Assembly: GCA_024235855.1 (NCBI GenBank)
Contig: JACKLN010000010.1
Location: forward strand, 1-64,000
Length of the DNA stretch: 64,000 bases
Direction of reading: 5' to 3'
Source of the DNA: Burkholderiaceae bacterium
GTDB taxonomy: Bacteria > Pseudomonadota > Gammaproteobacteria > Burkholderiales > Burkholderiaceae_C
In this document: one piece after another, positions 27,962-36,769 of the stretch
How the letters are laid out: every line of letters begins with the position of its first letter
Position numbering within the stretch: position 1 is the stretch's first letter
Program-made: the position numbers and the translations under genes
The notes under the pieces: generated by a model
Told to the model about the DNA's origin: nothing
Database searches by the model: none
Seen by the model: only the letters and a program-made list of their open reading frames with translations

Positions 27962-28389
27962 ACGGCCGCCGTGGCCGGCGCCGGCTCGAGCTCCCACTCG
28001 AAGAACTTCTGCACGCCGAAGGCGATGCTGCTCATCAGCACGGTGGCGCCGATCAGCAGCGCGGCGATCACCCCCAGCACGGCGCCCCAGCCGCTGGCCT
28101 GCACGGGTTGCGCGAAACGCTCGGCCCACCGCTCGTCCGGCGTGAGCCCGTAGACGATGGCGTGCAGCATGGCCTGGGCGATCATCAGGCCCAGCAGCGG
28201 CATCAGCAGCCAGGCCAGGTGGTCGTCCTGGCCCAGGACCATGAAGCGCTCCAGGCCGAAGACGCCCAGGCTGGTCGGCAGCAGGTGCAGCCAGGCCGGG
28301 ATGTTGCCCAGCCCCTTCAGGTACAGCCGGTGCAGGCCCAGCGTGCCACCCAGCAGCGCCAGCCACACGGCGATGGTCTTCGAGCGCAT
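27934..28389 (-). CDS. TM2 domain-like membrane protein
   Basis: 151 aa. The start KTIAVWLALLGGTLGLHRLYLKG is the TM2-domain pattern (two helices joined by a short turn with GLHRFYLG-type residues). Further hydrophobic segments near 60-80 and 98-120 give about four membrane helices. Function unknown. Its 3-prime end overlaps folK by 28 nt tail to tail, and its ATG shares one base with the stop of the acetyltransferase gene. Confidence 0.78.
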   Translation of the reverse strand: MRSKTIAVWLALLGGTLGLHRLYLKGLGNIPAWLHLLPTSLGVFGLERFMVLGQDDHLAWLLMPLLGLMIAQAMLHAIVYGLTPDERWAERFAQPVQASGWGAVLGVIAALLIGATVLMSSIAFGVQKFFEWELEPAPATAAVQGASRETA

Positions 28390-28928
28390 CAGGCCAGCAC
28401 CGTGTCCACCGGGTCGCAGCTGTCGCCGGGGCCCAGGGCCTTCTGCATCAGGATCACGTCCAGCCAGCGGTCGAACTTCCAGCCCGAGGCCTTGAGCACG
28501 CCGGTGTGCTCGAAACCCAGCGCACGGTGCACGCCGATCGAGCCGGCATTGGCGGCATCGCCGATCACGGCCAGCATCTGGCGCGCCCCCAGGGCCTCGC
28601 AGCGGGCCATCAGCTCGGCCAGCAGCAGGCGGCCGATGCGCTGACCCTGGGCGCGCGGGGCCAGGTAGATCGAGTCCTCCACGCAGAAGCGGTAGGCGCG
28701 GCGCGGGCGGAAGTGGTTGGCATAGGCGTAGCCCAGCACGTCGCCGCCGGGCTGGGCCTCGGCCACCAGCCAGGGCAGGCCCTTGCCGGTGACGTCGGCG
28801 ATGCGCCGGGCCATCTCCGCCTCGTCCGGTGGCTCCAGCTCGAAGGTGCCGGTGCCATGCAGCACGTGGTGGGCGTAGATGGCGGTGATGGCCGGCAGGT
28901 CGGCCGGCTGGCTGGGGCGGATGCGCAC
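28389..28928 (-). CDS. GNAT N-acetyltransferase (phosphinothricin/methionine sulfone acetyltransferase-like)
   Basis: 179 aa. MRIRPSQPADLPAITAIYAHHVLHGTGTFE and the EDSIYLAPRAQGQRIGRLLLAEL acetyl-CoA loop (Q/R-x-x-G-x-G/A) are characteristic of the Pat/MddA branch, which acetylates amino acid analogues such as methionine sulfone or phosphinothricin. FEHTGVLKASGWKFDRWLDVILMQ completes the fold. Natural substrate not certain. It diverges from the rpsP operon. Confidence 0.87.
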   Translation of the reverse strand: MRIRPSQPADLPAITAIYAHHVLHGTGTFELEPPDEAEMARRIADVTGKGLPWLVAEAQPGGDVLGYAYANHFRPRRAYRFCVEDSIYLAPRAQGQRIGRLLLAELMARCEALGARQMLAVIGDAANAGSIGVHRALGFEHTGVLKASGWKFDRWLDVILMQKALGPGDSCDPVDTVLA

Positions 28929-28936
28929 GGGAGGCC

Positions 28937-28967
28937 TTGTCGAACGTGAGACCGCGGAGTCTATAAT
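28937..28967 (+). promoter_or_regulatory. Promoter of the rpsP-rimM-trmD-rplS operon
   Basis: A perfect TATAAT lies at 28962-28967. A TTGTCG at 28937-28942 gives a slightly long 19-bp spacer, so the true -35 may be displaced by 1-2 bases. The leader to rpsP is about 155 nt; it contains a GCCCCGG/CCGGGGC pair around 28986-29004 that could fold. Confidence 0.6.
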
Positions 28968-29128
28968 GCGCGGTTTTCGGCAGCGGCCCCGGAGGACACC
29001 GGGGCGTATCTACGTGGCCGAATGTTCCGGCCTGCCGCGCAGCACGTGTCCCTGCGCTTGGCAGTCCAGCCGGCCTGGCGCCGCCCCGGAAGGTGCGCCT
29101 CGGGCCTCAGGCAATAGCGAGGATATCC

Positions 29129-29392
29129 ATGGTCGTGATCCGACTGGCTCGTGGCGGCTCCAAGAAGCGCCCGTTCTACAACATCGTCGTCGCCGACTCG
29201 CGCGAGCGCCGCGACGGCCGTTTCATCGAGCGCGTGGGTTTCTACAACCCCGTGGCCTCGGGCGCGGCCGAGAAGCTGCGTGTGGCGCAGGACCGCGTCA
29301 GCCACTGGGCCAGCGTGGGCGCCCAGCTGTCGCCCACCGTGGCCCGCCTGGTCGGCGAGGCCCAGAAGGCGGCCGCACCGGCCGCGGCCTGA
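29129..29392 (+). CDS. rpsP: 30S ribosomal protein S16
   Basis: 87 aa. MVVIRLARGGSKKRPFYNIVVADSR is the unmistakable S16 start, followed by RDGRFIERVGFYNP. ATG 29129 has an AGCGAGGA site upstream; an in-frame ATG 36 nt earlier is not conserved. Part of the classical S16-RimM-TrmD-L19 operon. Confidence 0.97.
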   Translation: MVVIRLARGGSKKRPFYNIVVADSRERRDGRFIERVGFYNPVASGAAEKLRVAQDRVSHWASVGAQLSPTVARLVGEAQKAAAPAAA

Positions 29393-29417
29393 CCGCCAAC
29401 GGCACCCGGGCGCTGCG

Positions 29418-30011
29418 GTGACCGTCGCGTCGAGTCTGTCGGCGCCGCCACCGGAGCGTCCCGACGACGCGGTCGAAGTCGGCCGCGTCGCCGGCGCCTG
29501 GGGCATCAAGGGGGCGATCAAGGTCTTGCCTTTCGCCGCCGACCCCCAGGCGCTGTTCTCCACCAAACGCTGGTTCATCGAGCCTCCGGCGACCCGCAAG
29601 CCCGGCGCACCCACGGTGCTGCCGACGTTGCTGCGCATCGTCTCGGCGCGCGAGCAGGGCGACCATGTCGTCGCCACCGCTCAGGAACTGGATGACCGCG
29701 ATGCCGCCGAAGCCCTGAAGGGTGCGCGCGTCCTGGTCTCCCGTGCCAGCTTCCCGACACCGGACGACGGCGAGTTCTACTGGGTGGACCTCATCGGCTG
29801 CCGCGTGGTCAACCGCGCCGGCACGGAGCTCGGCAGCGTCGATCACCTGCTCGAGACAGGCCCGCACTGCGTGCTGGTGATCCGGTCGGCCCACGACGGC
29901 CAGGGCGAGTGCATGGTGCCTTTCGTCGAGGCCTATGTCGATGCCGTCGACACCGCGGCACGCCGCATCGACGTCGACTGGGACCCGGGCTGGGACCGCG
30001 AGCCGGTCTGA
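29418..30011 (+). CDS. rimM: Ribosome maturation factor RimM
   Basis: 197 aa from GTG 29418. VEVGRVAGAWGIKGAIKVLPFAAD is the N-terminal barrel, EFYWVDLIGCRVVN opens the PRC-barrel domain and VPFVEAYVDAVDTAARRIDVDWDPGW ends it. It aids 30S head assembly and binds S19. The frame stays open upstream through rpsP, but the conserved start fits the GTG. Confidence 0.94.
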   Translation: MTVASSLSAPPPERPDDAVEVGRVAGAWGIKGAIKVLPFAADPQALFSTKRWFIEPPATRKPGAPTVLPTLLRIVSAREQGDHVVATAQELDDRDAAEALKGARVLVSRASFPTPDDGEFYWVDLIGCRVVNRAGTELGSVDHLLETGPHCVLVIRSAHDGQGECMVPFVEAYVDAVDTAARRIDVDWDPGWDREPV

Positions 30012-30051
30012 ACCAAGCCCGTTCGCCGCGCCCGACGCTTCTGACGGCCGC

Positions 30052-30804
30052 ATGCGCTTCGACATCGTCACGATCTTCCCGGAACTGTTCGCCCCGCACC
30101 TGACGCAGGGGGTCACGCGGCGCGCGTTCGAGACACGGCAGGTCGACGTCCGGCTGTGGCCGCTGCGGGACTTCGCCACCGATGCCTACCGTCGTGTCGA
30201 CGACCGCCCCTTCGGCGGCGGACCGGGCATGGTGATGCTGGCCGAGCCGCTGGAGGCGGCGCTGGCGGCCGTCCGGGCGGAGCGGGGTGCGCCACCCGCG
30301 GTGGTGCACTTCACGCCGGCCGGGCAGCGCCTGGACCAGGCGCAGGTGCAGCAGTTCGCTGCGGGCGACGGTGCCGTGCTGCTGTGCGGCCGATACGAGG
30401 GCATCGACCAGCGCGTGCTGGACCGGCACGTCACGCACCAGATCAGCCTCGGCGACTACGTGATCTCCGGCGGCGAACTGGCGGCGCTGGTGCTGCTGGA
30501 TGCGGTGGCTCGGCTGCAGCCCGGCGTGCTGTCGGCACCCTCGCACGAGCAGGACAGCTTTTCCGATGGCCTGCTCGAAGGCCCGGCCTACAGCCGGCCG
30601 GAGCAATTGCCGCGCGCCGACGGGGCAAGCGACGGCGTGCCGGAGGTTCTGCTGTCCGGCCACCACGCGCGCATCGCACGCTGGCGGCGCGAGCAGTCGC
30701 TGGCGCTGACAGCCCGCCGCCGGCCCGACCTGATCGAGGCCGCCCGGGCTGCAGGGCGGCTGAGCCGGGAGGATGAGCGCTTCCTGGCCGCTCTCGAGCT
30801 ATAA
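30052..30804 (+). CDS. trmD: tRNA (guanine-N1)-methyltransferase
   Basis: 250 aa. MRFDIVTIFPELF start, DRPFGGGPGMVM, LLCGRYEGIDQRV and SLGDYVISGGELAALVLLDAVARL are the SAM-binding trefoil-knot motifs. It methylates G37 of tRNAs to prevent frameshifting. 40 nt after rimM. The HHARIARWRREQSL segment and helical end are intact. Confidence 0.96.
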   Translation: MRFDIVTIFPELFAPHLTQGVTRRAFETRQVDVRLWPLRDFATDAYRRVDDRPFGGGPGMVMLAEPLEAALAAVRAERGAPPAVVHFTPAGQRLDQAQVQQFAAGDGAVLLCGRYEGIDQRVLDRHVTHQISLGDYVISGGELAALVLLDAVARLQPGVLSAPSHEQDSFSDGLLEGPAYSRPEQLPRADGASDGVPEVLLSGHHARIARWRREQSLALTARRRPDLIEAARAAGRLSREDERFLAALEL

Positions 30805-30805
30805 T
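30800..30805 (+). promoter_or_regulatory. -10 box, probable internal promoter for rplS
   Basis: A perfect TATAAT overlaps the trmD stop codon (TAA at 30802-30804), 55 nt before the rplS start. No good -35 is seen 16-18 nt upstream (GCGCTT), so activity may be weak or need an extended element. It would give extra L19 relative to TrmD. Confidence 0.45.
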
Positions 30806-30859
30806 GGAAGGCTTTTCGATCCTCTGGCACCCACCAACACCGATTCAACCCGGGTGGCC

Positions 30860-31234
30860 ATGATCGTGATGGAGAACCCCTTGGATCTGATCGCCACCCT
30901 CGAGCAGGAAGAGATTGCTCGCCTGAACAAGACCATCCCGGCCTTCGCCCCCGGCGACACCGTGATCGTCAGCGTCAACGTCGTCGAAGGCACCCGCAAG
31001 CGCGTGCAGGCCTACGAAGGCGTCGTCATCGCCAAGCGCAACCGCGGCCTGAACAGCAGCTTCATCGTGCGCAAGATCTCCAGCGGCGAAGGCGTGGAGC
31101 GCACCTTCCAGCTCTACAGCCCGCTGATCGCCAAGATCGAGGTCAAGCGCCGCGGCGACGTGCGCCGCGCCAAGCTGTACTACCTGCGCGAGCGCAGCGG
31201 CAAGTCGGCCCGCATCAAGGAGAAGCTGGCCTGA
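30860..31234 (+). CDS. rplS: 50S ribosomal protein L19
   Basis: 124 aa. LDLIATLEQEEIARLNKTIPAFAPGDTV, then VQAYEGVVIAKRNRGLNSSFIVRKIS, is canonical L19. ATG 30860 follows GGGTGG; an internal ATG at 30869 is also possible. It lies at the 30S-50S interface. Last gene of the operon, followed by a strong terminator. Confidence 0.96.
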   Translation: MIVMENPLDLIATLEQEEIARLNKTIPAFAPGDTVIVSVNVVEGTRKRVQAYEGVVIAKRNRGLNSSFIVRKISSGEGVERTFQLYSPLIAKIEVKRRGDVRRAKLYYLRERSGKSARIKEKLA

Positions 31235-31263
31235 CAGTGGGCCTGGCGCCCATGTCGCGTACG

Positions 31264-31289
31264 AAGGCCGCCCGGCAGGGCGGCCTTTT
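31264..31289 (+). terminator. Intrinsic terminator after rplS
   Basis: AAGGCCGCCC (31264-31273), loop GGCA, GGGCGGCCTT (31278-31287), running into TTTT. Perfect 10-bp stem; ends the rpsP operon. Confidence 0.88.
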
Positions 31290-31310
31290 GCATGGTCGAT
31301 CGAGTTGCCC

Positions 31311-31994
31311 ATGAGCACGGTGCCGCGCATCGTCGATCCGAAGGCCGTCCCGGTGGCGGGCACCGATGCCCATCTGCCGCCGGTGCCAGCCGAACGCCTG
31401 GCCACCGACTTCCTGCGGGCGCGTCTGCCCGACGCGCCGCTGTGGACGCCGGAATGGCCTGGCGATGGCGGGCGCTTCGGGGCCCGGGATCCGATGGCGG
31501 CGTCGGTGCTCATGCCGCTGGTGGCCCGCGACGACGGCCTGCACGTGCTGCTGACGCGACGCACCGCGCACCTGCGCGACCACGCAGGCCAGATCAGCTT
31601 CCCGGGCGGGCGCGCAGAGCCGGAGGATGCCGACCCTGCCGCCACCGCGTTGCGCGAAGCGCAGGAGGAGGTGGGTCTGGTGCCTGCCCAGGTCGAGGTC
31701 CTCGGGCACCTGCCGACCTACACCACGGTGACGAGCTATGTCGTGACGCCGGTGGTGGCCCTGGTGCGGCCGCCCTTCGACCTGCAGCCCGATCCGTTCG
31801 AGGTCGACGAGGCCTTCGAGGTGCCGCTGTCCTTCCTGATGAACCCGGCCCACCACCGACGGCACGAGTGGGAGATGGAAGGCATCCGCCGCCGCTTCCT
31901 GTCGATGCCCTGGCAGGGCCCGGGCGGCGAGTACTTCATCTGGGGCGCCACGGCTGCCATGTTGCGCAACCTCTACGCCTTCCTGGTGCGTTGA
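31311..31994 (+). CDS. NUDIX hydrolase, CoA pyrophosphatase type
   Basis: 227 aa. The NUDIX box runs from GGRAEPEDADP to REAQEEVGL near 100-125, with the two catalytic glutamates. The preceding LLTRRTAHLRDHAGQISFPGG is the UPF0035 signature that marks coenzyme A pyrophosphatases (YeaB/NudL). It would hydrolyse CoA or oxidised CoA to phosphopantetheine and 3',5'-ADP. The ATG at 31311 is preferred over a TTG two codons earlier. Confidence 0.9.
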   Translation: MSTVPRIVDPKAVPVAGTDAHLPPVPAERLATDFLRARLPDAPLWTPEWPGDGGRFGARDPMAASVLMPLVARDDGLHVLLTRRTAHLRDHAGQISFPGGRAEPEDADPAATALREAQEEVGLVPAQVEVLGHLPTYTTVTSYVVTPVVALVRPPFDLQPDPFEVDEAFEVPLSFLMNPAHHRRHEWEMEGIRRRFLSMPWQGPGGEYFIWGATAAMLRNLYAFLVR

Positions 31995-32052
31995 ACCGCG
32001 GCGCCGGGGTGGGGCACCAGGCCCGTCGGCCCGCTCGCTATCATTTGCACCA

Positions 32053-33042
32053 ATGAGCTTCTTTGCGGTCCTGTTCGCGCTCCTGATCGAGCAGGTCAAG
32101 CCGCTGCCGCGCGACAACCCGATCCACCACGCCCTGGTGGCCTGGGTGGGCTGGACGGGACGCACCTTCGATGCCGGCAAGCCGCACCACGCCTGGGTGG
32201 TGTGGACGATCGGCGTGTTCACGCCGACCGTGGCCGTGGCCGTGGGCTGGTGGTGGGTCAACCGCTGGTCGGCCGTGGCCGGGCTGCTGCTGATGGCCGC
32301 GCTGCTGTACCTGACGCTGGGGTTCCGCCAGTTCAGCCACTTCTTCACCGACATCCGCGAGGCGCTCACGCGGGGTGACGAGGTCGAGGCGCGCCGGCTG
32401 CTGGCCGAATGGCGGCACCTGGACGCCAGCGAGCTGCCGCGCACCGACCTGCTGCGCCACGTGATCGAGCACGCGCTGCTGGCGGCGCACCGGCATGTCT
32501 TCGGCGTGTTCTTCTGGTTCGTGCTGCTGGCCGCGCTGGGCCTCGGCCCGGCGGGCGCGGTCTTCTACCGCATGGCCGAGTTCGCCAGCCGCTACTGGGG
32601 CTACCGGCACCGCGCGATGGACGCCCCGGCCAACGAGGGCCTGCTCGCGGTGGCGCAGCGCGCCTTCAGCCGCATCGACCACGTGCCGGCCCGCATGACG
32701 GCCTTCGGCTTCGCCATCGTCGGCAATTTCGAGGAGGCGGTGGCCGGCTGGCGGCGCGATGCGGTGCTCTGGCGTCACGCCAACGAGGGCATCATCCTGG
32801 CGGCTGCGGCGGGCGCCGTGGGTGTGCAACTGGGCGGCACGGCGGCGCCCGGCGTGACGCCGGACCGTTCCAAGACCTTCACCAGTGGCGTCGAGGACGA
32901 TCTGGCCAGCGCCGAAGGCGCCACGCCGGGCATGCCGCCGCAGCTGGGGCACATGCAGTCGGTGGTGGGCCTGGTGTGGCGCTCGGTGCTGCTGTGGCTG
33001 CTGCTGCTGGCGCTGTTGTCGGTGGCAGCGCTGGTGGCCTGA
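32053..33042 (+). CDS. CobD/CbiB-like membrane protein
   Basis: 329 aa. MSFFAVLFALLIEQVKPLP start, several membrane helices (52-75, 78-95, 155-175, 305-325), FRQFSHFFTDIREAL and FFWFVLLAALGLGPAGAVFYRMAE resemble the cobalamin CobD/CbiB family. No other cobalamin genes are near, and this Burkholderiales subgroup regularly sits between the NUDIX gene and rsgA, so a role other than B12 synthesis is possible. Convergent with rsgA. Confidence 0.82.
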   Translation: MSFFAVLFALLIEQVKPLPRDNPIHHALVAWVGWTGRTFDAGKPHHAWVVWTIGVFTPTVAVAVGWWWVNRWSAVAGLLLMAALLYLTLGFRQFSHFFTDIREALTRGDEVEARRLLAEWRHLDASELPRTDLLRHVIEHALLAAHRHVFGVFFWFVLLAALGLGPAGAVFYRMAEFASRYWGYRHRAMDAPANEGLLAVAQRAFSRIDHVPARMTAFGFAIVGNFEEAVAGWRRDAVLWRHANEGIILAAAAGAVGVQLGGTAAPGVTPDRSKTFTSGVEDDLASAEGATPGMPPQLGHMQSVVGLVWRSVLLWLLLLALLSVAALVA

Positions 33043-33054
33043 CCGTCCCGGGGC

Positions 33055-33954
33055 TCAGTAGCGCTGTGGCGCGCTGAGTTCGTCGAACAGTTCGCCATAC
33101 AGCCGCCAGCGCGACGGCGCGATCTCGCCGCGCTCGGCCGCCGCCCTGAGGGCACAGCCGGGCTCGTGGCGGTGCGTGCAGTTGTAGAAGCGGCAGCCAC
33201 CCAGGTGGGGTGCCAGGTCCGGCATCAGCGACGCCAGGTCGGTGGCCGGCACGTGGTGCAGGCCGAAGGCCTGGAAGCCGGGTGAATCGATCAGCGCACC
33301 GTCGTGCCCGGCCAGCCAGTACCAGCGTGTGCTGGTGGTGGTGTGCCGGCCGGTGCCCAGGGCCTGGGAGATCTCGCCCACCTGGGCGTCGGCGCCGGGC
33401 ACGGCGCGGTTGATCAGCGTGCTCTTGCCGGCACCGCTGGGACCGAGCACCAGGGTGGTCCTGCCCGCCAGCCAGGGCTGCAGCGTGGCCAGGGATTCGG
33501 CCGGGCGCGCCTTGAGCGCGAGTTCGACCACCGGCACGCCCATGGCGCGGTAGGGTGCCAGGCGCTCGCGGGCCGTGTCCGCCGCCGGCAGGTCGGTCTT
33601 GTTCAGGCCGATGACGGTGTCGATGCCCGCGTGCGCCGCGGCCACCAGGGCGCGCGTCAGCTGCGACTCGGAGAACATCGGTTCGCCCGCCACCAGCACC
33701 AGGATGCGGTCGAGGTTGGCGGCAAAGGCCTTGCTGCGCCACTCGTCCTGGCGCCACAGCAGGTTGCGGCGCGGCTCCAGCGCCTCGACCACGCCCTCGT
33801 CGCCACTGATGGCCCAGCGCACGCGGTCGCCGACCACGGCTTCGGTCTTCTTGCCACGAAGATGGCACAGGCGATGGCTGCCGTCGGCGCTCTCGACGAT
33901 CAGGTGGCGGCCGTGTGCCGCCACCACCAGCCCGGTCTGCGGGGCGGTGGTCAA
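33055..33954 (-). CDS. rsgA: Ribosome small subunit-dependent GTPase A
   Basis: 299 aa circularly permuted GTPase. OB fold at the start, G4 GLNKTDLP, G1 LGPSGAGKSTLIN, G3 IDSPGFQ, then a zinc knuckle C-x4-5-H-x-H-x5-C in CRFYNCTHRHEPGC. It checks late 30S maturation. TTG at 33954 overlaps the previous stop (TTGA); upstream in-frame residues do not resemble RsgA. Co-transcribed with the pterin dehydratase. Confidence 0.94.
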   Translation of the reverse strand: MTTAPQTGLVVAAHGRHLIVESADGSHRLCHLRGKKTEAVVGDRVRWAISGDEGVVEALEPRRNLLWRQDEWRSKAFAANLDRILVLVAGEPMFSESQLTRALVAAAHAGIDTVIGLNKTDLPAADTARERLAPYRAMGVPVVELALKARPAESLATLQPWLAGRTTLVLGPSGAGKSTLINRAVPGADAQVGEISQALGTGRHTTTSTRWYWLAGHDGALIDSPGFQAFGLHHVPATDLASLMPDLAPHLGGCRFYNCTHRHEPGCALRAAAERGEIAPSRWRLYGELFDELSAPQRY

Positions 33955-34250
33955 GGCGCGCGGTTGGCCAGCAGCGCGTCGACCTTCGCCGCGCTGGCGA
34001 AGTCGCGCGCGGTGATGCCGCCGGCCGAATGCGTCGACCAGCACACCACGCAATGGCCGTAGTGCACCGACAGGTCGGGATGGTGGTCGTCCTGGTGGGC
34101 GATCCACGCCACCGCATTCACGAACGCCATCGTGCGGTGGTAGTCGGGGAAGTCGAAGCGCTTGTGCAGCGCGCCGTCCACACGCCGCCAGCCGGGCAGG
34201 TCGGCCAGGCGGGTGTCGACCTCGGCATCGGACAGGGCGGTGGTGGTCAT
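33951..34250 (-). CDS. Pterin-4a-carbinolamine dehydratase (4a-hydroxytetrahydrobiopterin dehydratase)
   Basis: 99 aa. WIAHQDDHHPDLSVHYGHCVVCWSTHSAGGIT carries the catalytic histidines of the PCD/DCoH family (written as one block here only in outline: HQDDHHPD then H-YGH). It dehydrates 4a-hydroxypterins. ATG 34250 has AAGGTG upstream. Often adjacent to the M48 protease and orn in Burkholderiales. Confidence 0.9.
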   Translation of the reverse strand: MTTTALSDAEVDTRLADLPGWRRVDGALHKRFDFPDYHRTMAFVNAVAWIAHQDDHHPDLSVHYGHCVVCWSTHSAGGITARDFASAAKVDALLANRAP

Positions 34251-34311
34251 CGGGACACCTTCGCCCTTGAAGGGCTTCGGCACGAGCGACTGGGGGAGCG
34301 GCCCGGCTCGC

Positions 34312-35573
34312 TCATGGCGCAGGCAGCGCGGCCAGCCGTTCGGCCGCCGGTGGGTGGGAATAGTGGAAGCGCACGTACCAGGGGTCGGGCGTCAGCGTGG
34401 CCGCATTGTCCTCGTGCAGCTTGACCAGCGCACGCGCCAGGTCGCGCCCGTCGGCCTGCGCGCAGGCGAAGGCGTCGGCCTCTAACTCATGGCGGCGCGA
34501 GACGGCCGCCCCCAGCGGGGCGAGGAAGAACGTGAAGGGCGGCAGGGCAAGCATGAACAGGATCAGCGCCAGCGCGTCGTTGGGCGTGCCGACGTTGGGC
34601 TGCACGCCCAAGCCGAGGTAGAAGCCGGCCTGGCCTGCCAGCCAGCCCAGCAACGCGAGGCCGGCCAGGCTGGCGCCGAAGATCATGACCATGCGCTGCA
34701 GCACATGGCGGCGCTTGAAGTGGCCGAGTTCGTGGGCGAGCACAGCCTCCACCTCGCCGGGCGTCAGGCGGGCGAGCAGCGTGTCGTAGAACACGACGCG
34801 CTTGGCCGCGCCCAGGCCGGTGAAATACGCGTTGGCATGGGCCGAGCGCCGGCTGCCGTCCATCACGAAGAGGCCACGGGCGGCGAAACCGCAGCGCTGC
34901 ATCAGCGCCTGCACGCGTTGCGCCAGGCCTTCGTCGGCCAGGGGTTCGAAGCGGTTGAACAGCGGTGCGATCACGGTGGGCCACAGCACCAGCAGCAGGC
35001 CGTTGAACGCCACCCAGGCCACCCAGGCCCAGAGCCACCACAGGCCACCGCTGGCGGCCATCAGCCACAGCACCAGGGCGGCCAGCGGCAGGCCGATGAC
35101 GGCGCCCACGGCGGCGCCCTTGAGGCGGTCGGCCCACCACAGGCCCGGGTCTGGCGGTTGAAGCCGAAGCGCTGCTCGACGCGGAAGGTGGCCACCCATT
35201 CCAGCGGCAGGTCGATCAGCGCGCCGATGACGGTGAAGGCCACCAGCAGCGCCAGTTGCACGCCCAGCGGGCCGAGCAGGGGCTGCAGCGGCAGCAGGCT
35301 GTGGTTGAGCGCATCCAGACCGCCCAGCAGCGTCCAGCCCAGCAGCACCGCATGACCGACCACGGTGGACAGCACCGCCAGCCGACCCTTGGCCAGCGTG
35401 TAGTCGGCGGCCTTGTGGTGCGCCTCGGTGCTGACGCGCCCCACGAAGGCGGCAGGCACCTGCGCCCGGTGCGCCGCCACGTGCCGCATCTGGCGCGTCA
35501 GCAGCCACAGCCGCACGGCCAGCGAGGCCAGCACGGCGGCGGCAAAGGCGAGCGACAGGTCGTTGGCGTTCAT
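34312..35573 (-). pseudogene. M48 family zinc metalloprotease (Ste24-like) with one-base deletion
   Basis: Membrane protease of the Ste24/CAAX-protease branch. The N-terminal part, MNANDLSLAFAAAV from 35573, is in one frame up to RVEQRFGFNRQT; at the CCC run (minus strand; 35147-35149) the frame shifts, and PGLWWADRLKGAAVG continues in the next frame to 34312. That part has the zinc motif HELGH near residue 275 and the third ligand in RRHELEADAFA. The span is 1262 nt, one short of 421 codons; adding one C restores FNRQTPGLWWADRL exactly as expected for the family. A sequence error is likely. Confidence 0.85.
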
Positions 35574-35645
35574 CGGGGGGCGGCAAAACCGTCAGTGTAG
35601 GCTTGGGCGAGAATCCCGCCTTTGCCTGCAGGCCAAGCCAAGCCC

Positions 35646-36206
35646 ATGACCGACACCGCGCTCGCCCCCAGCGAACACAACCTCGTGTGGATCGACCTCG
35701 AGATGACGGGGCTGGACACGGTCAACGACCGCATCATCGAGGTCGCCGTCATCGTGACCGATCCGCAGCTCACGGTGCGCGTCGAAGGGCCGGTGTTCGC
35801 CATCCACCAGAGCGATGCGGTGCTCGACGGCATGGACGCCTGGAACAAGGGCACGCACGGCAGGAGCGGGCTGATCGACCGCGTGAAGGCCTCCACCGTG
35901 GACGAAGCCCAGGCCGAGCACGACACCATCGCCTTCCTGCAGCGCTACGTGCCCAAGGGCAAGAGCCCGATGTGCGGCAACTCGATCTGCCAGGATCGGC
36001 GCTTCCTGGCCAAGGACATGCCCGCGCTCGAGGCCTTCTTCCACTACCGCAACCTCGACGTCAGCACGCTCAAGGAACTGGCGCGGCGCTGGAAGCCGGC
36101 GGCGCTGGAAGGCTTCAAGAAGGCCCAGGCCCACACCGCGCTGGCCGACATCCACGAGTCGATCGACGAACTGATCCACTACCGCACGCACCTGCTGGCG
36201 GTCTGA
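35646..36206 (+). CDS. orn: Oligoribonuclease
   Basis: 186 aa DEDDh exonuclease. D-x-E in VWIDLEMTGLD, ND in RIIEVAVIVTD region, MCGNSICQDRRFL and the final AHTALADIHESIDEL supply the acidic residues and histidine. It degrades 2-5 nt RNAs and pGpG. ATG 35646 (MTDTALAPSE) is chosen over an upstream in-frame start. Divergent from the M48 gene. Confidence 0.95.
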   Translation: MTDTALAPSEHNLVWIDLEMTGLDTVNDRIIEVAVIVTDPQLTVRVEGPVFAIHQSDAVLDGMDAWNKGTHGRSGLIDRVKASTVDEAQAEHDTIAFLQRYVPKGKSPMCGNSICQDRRFLAKDMPALEAFFHYRNLDVSTLKELARRWKPAALEGFKKAQAHTALADIHESIDELIHYRTHLLAV

Positions 36207-36220
36207 CCGGCGGCGGTGCT

Positions 36221-36769
36221 TCAGCGCTGCTGGCGCCAGGCGTGCAGCAGCGCGCGCACCTCGTCGTCGGCGCGGGCCGGCAGCTTTCGGTATTCCGAGC
36301 AGTCGGCCTTGCGCGCCAGCAGCCGGTGGTTGATGAGCTCCCGGCGGAGCGTCACGTGGTCGCCGAAGGCATTGGCCTCCTTCAGGATGGCGTTGACCTC
36401 GCGCTCGGTGTAGGGCCGCTTGGCCTCGAAGCGTGTCCACAGGATCCACATCGCCAGCCGCTGCACCGTGTACTTGGTGGGCCAGCGCACCAGCCGGCCC
36501 TCGGCGTCGAACTGGGCCAGGGTCTTGCGGGCGTTGTCGCTCAGCGCCGCGGGCGCTTCCGCCGTCTGGCGCGACGCCGCCGGCGTGCGCAGCGATGCCC
36601 GCAGGCTCTGGTGGTTGCGCTGACCCAACGCGCGGGCCACGAGGTTCAGGGTCTCGACGTGGCCGGGTGGCTCGGGCTTGGTGGCCAGGTGAGCCTGCAG
36701 CGCATGGCTGAGGGCGCGCGCGAACGACGACAGGTCGGGGATCGCGAGGGGCAGGGGTTCGGACGGCAT
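36221..36769 (-). CDS. DUF2087 domain protein
   Basis: 182 aa. The C-terminal half (LVRWPTKYTVQRLAMWILW, then YTEREVNAILKEANAFGDHVTLRRELINHRLL) is DUF2087, a small winged-helix-like fold sometimes fused to ArsR regulators. The N-terminal half (SFARALSHALQAHL, LNLVARALGQRNHQSLRASL) may be a DNA- or protein-binding helical region. Function unknown. Convergent with orn, 14 nt apart. Confidence 0.82.
   Translation of the reverse strand: MPSEPLPLAIPDLSSFARALSHALQAHLATKPEPPGHVETLNLVARALGQRNHQSLRASLRTPAASRQTAEAPAALSDNARKTLAQFDAEGRLVRWPTKYTVQRLAMWILWTRFEAKRPYTEREVNAILKEANAFGDHVTLRRELINHRLLARKADCSEYRKLPARADDEVRALLHAWRQQR

Noticed and set aside
32053..33042. Cobalamin biosynthesis assignment for the CobD/CbiB-like gene
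   Set aside because: No other B12 genes nearby and the context is housekeeping; only family-level naming is justified.
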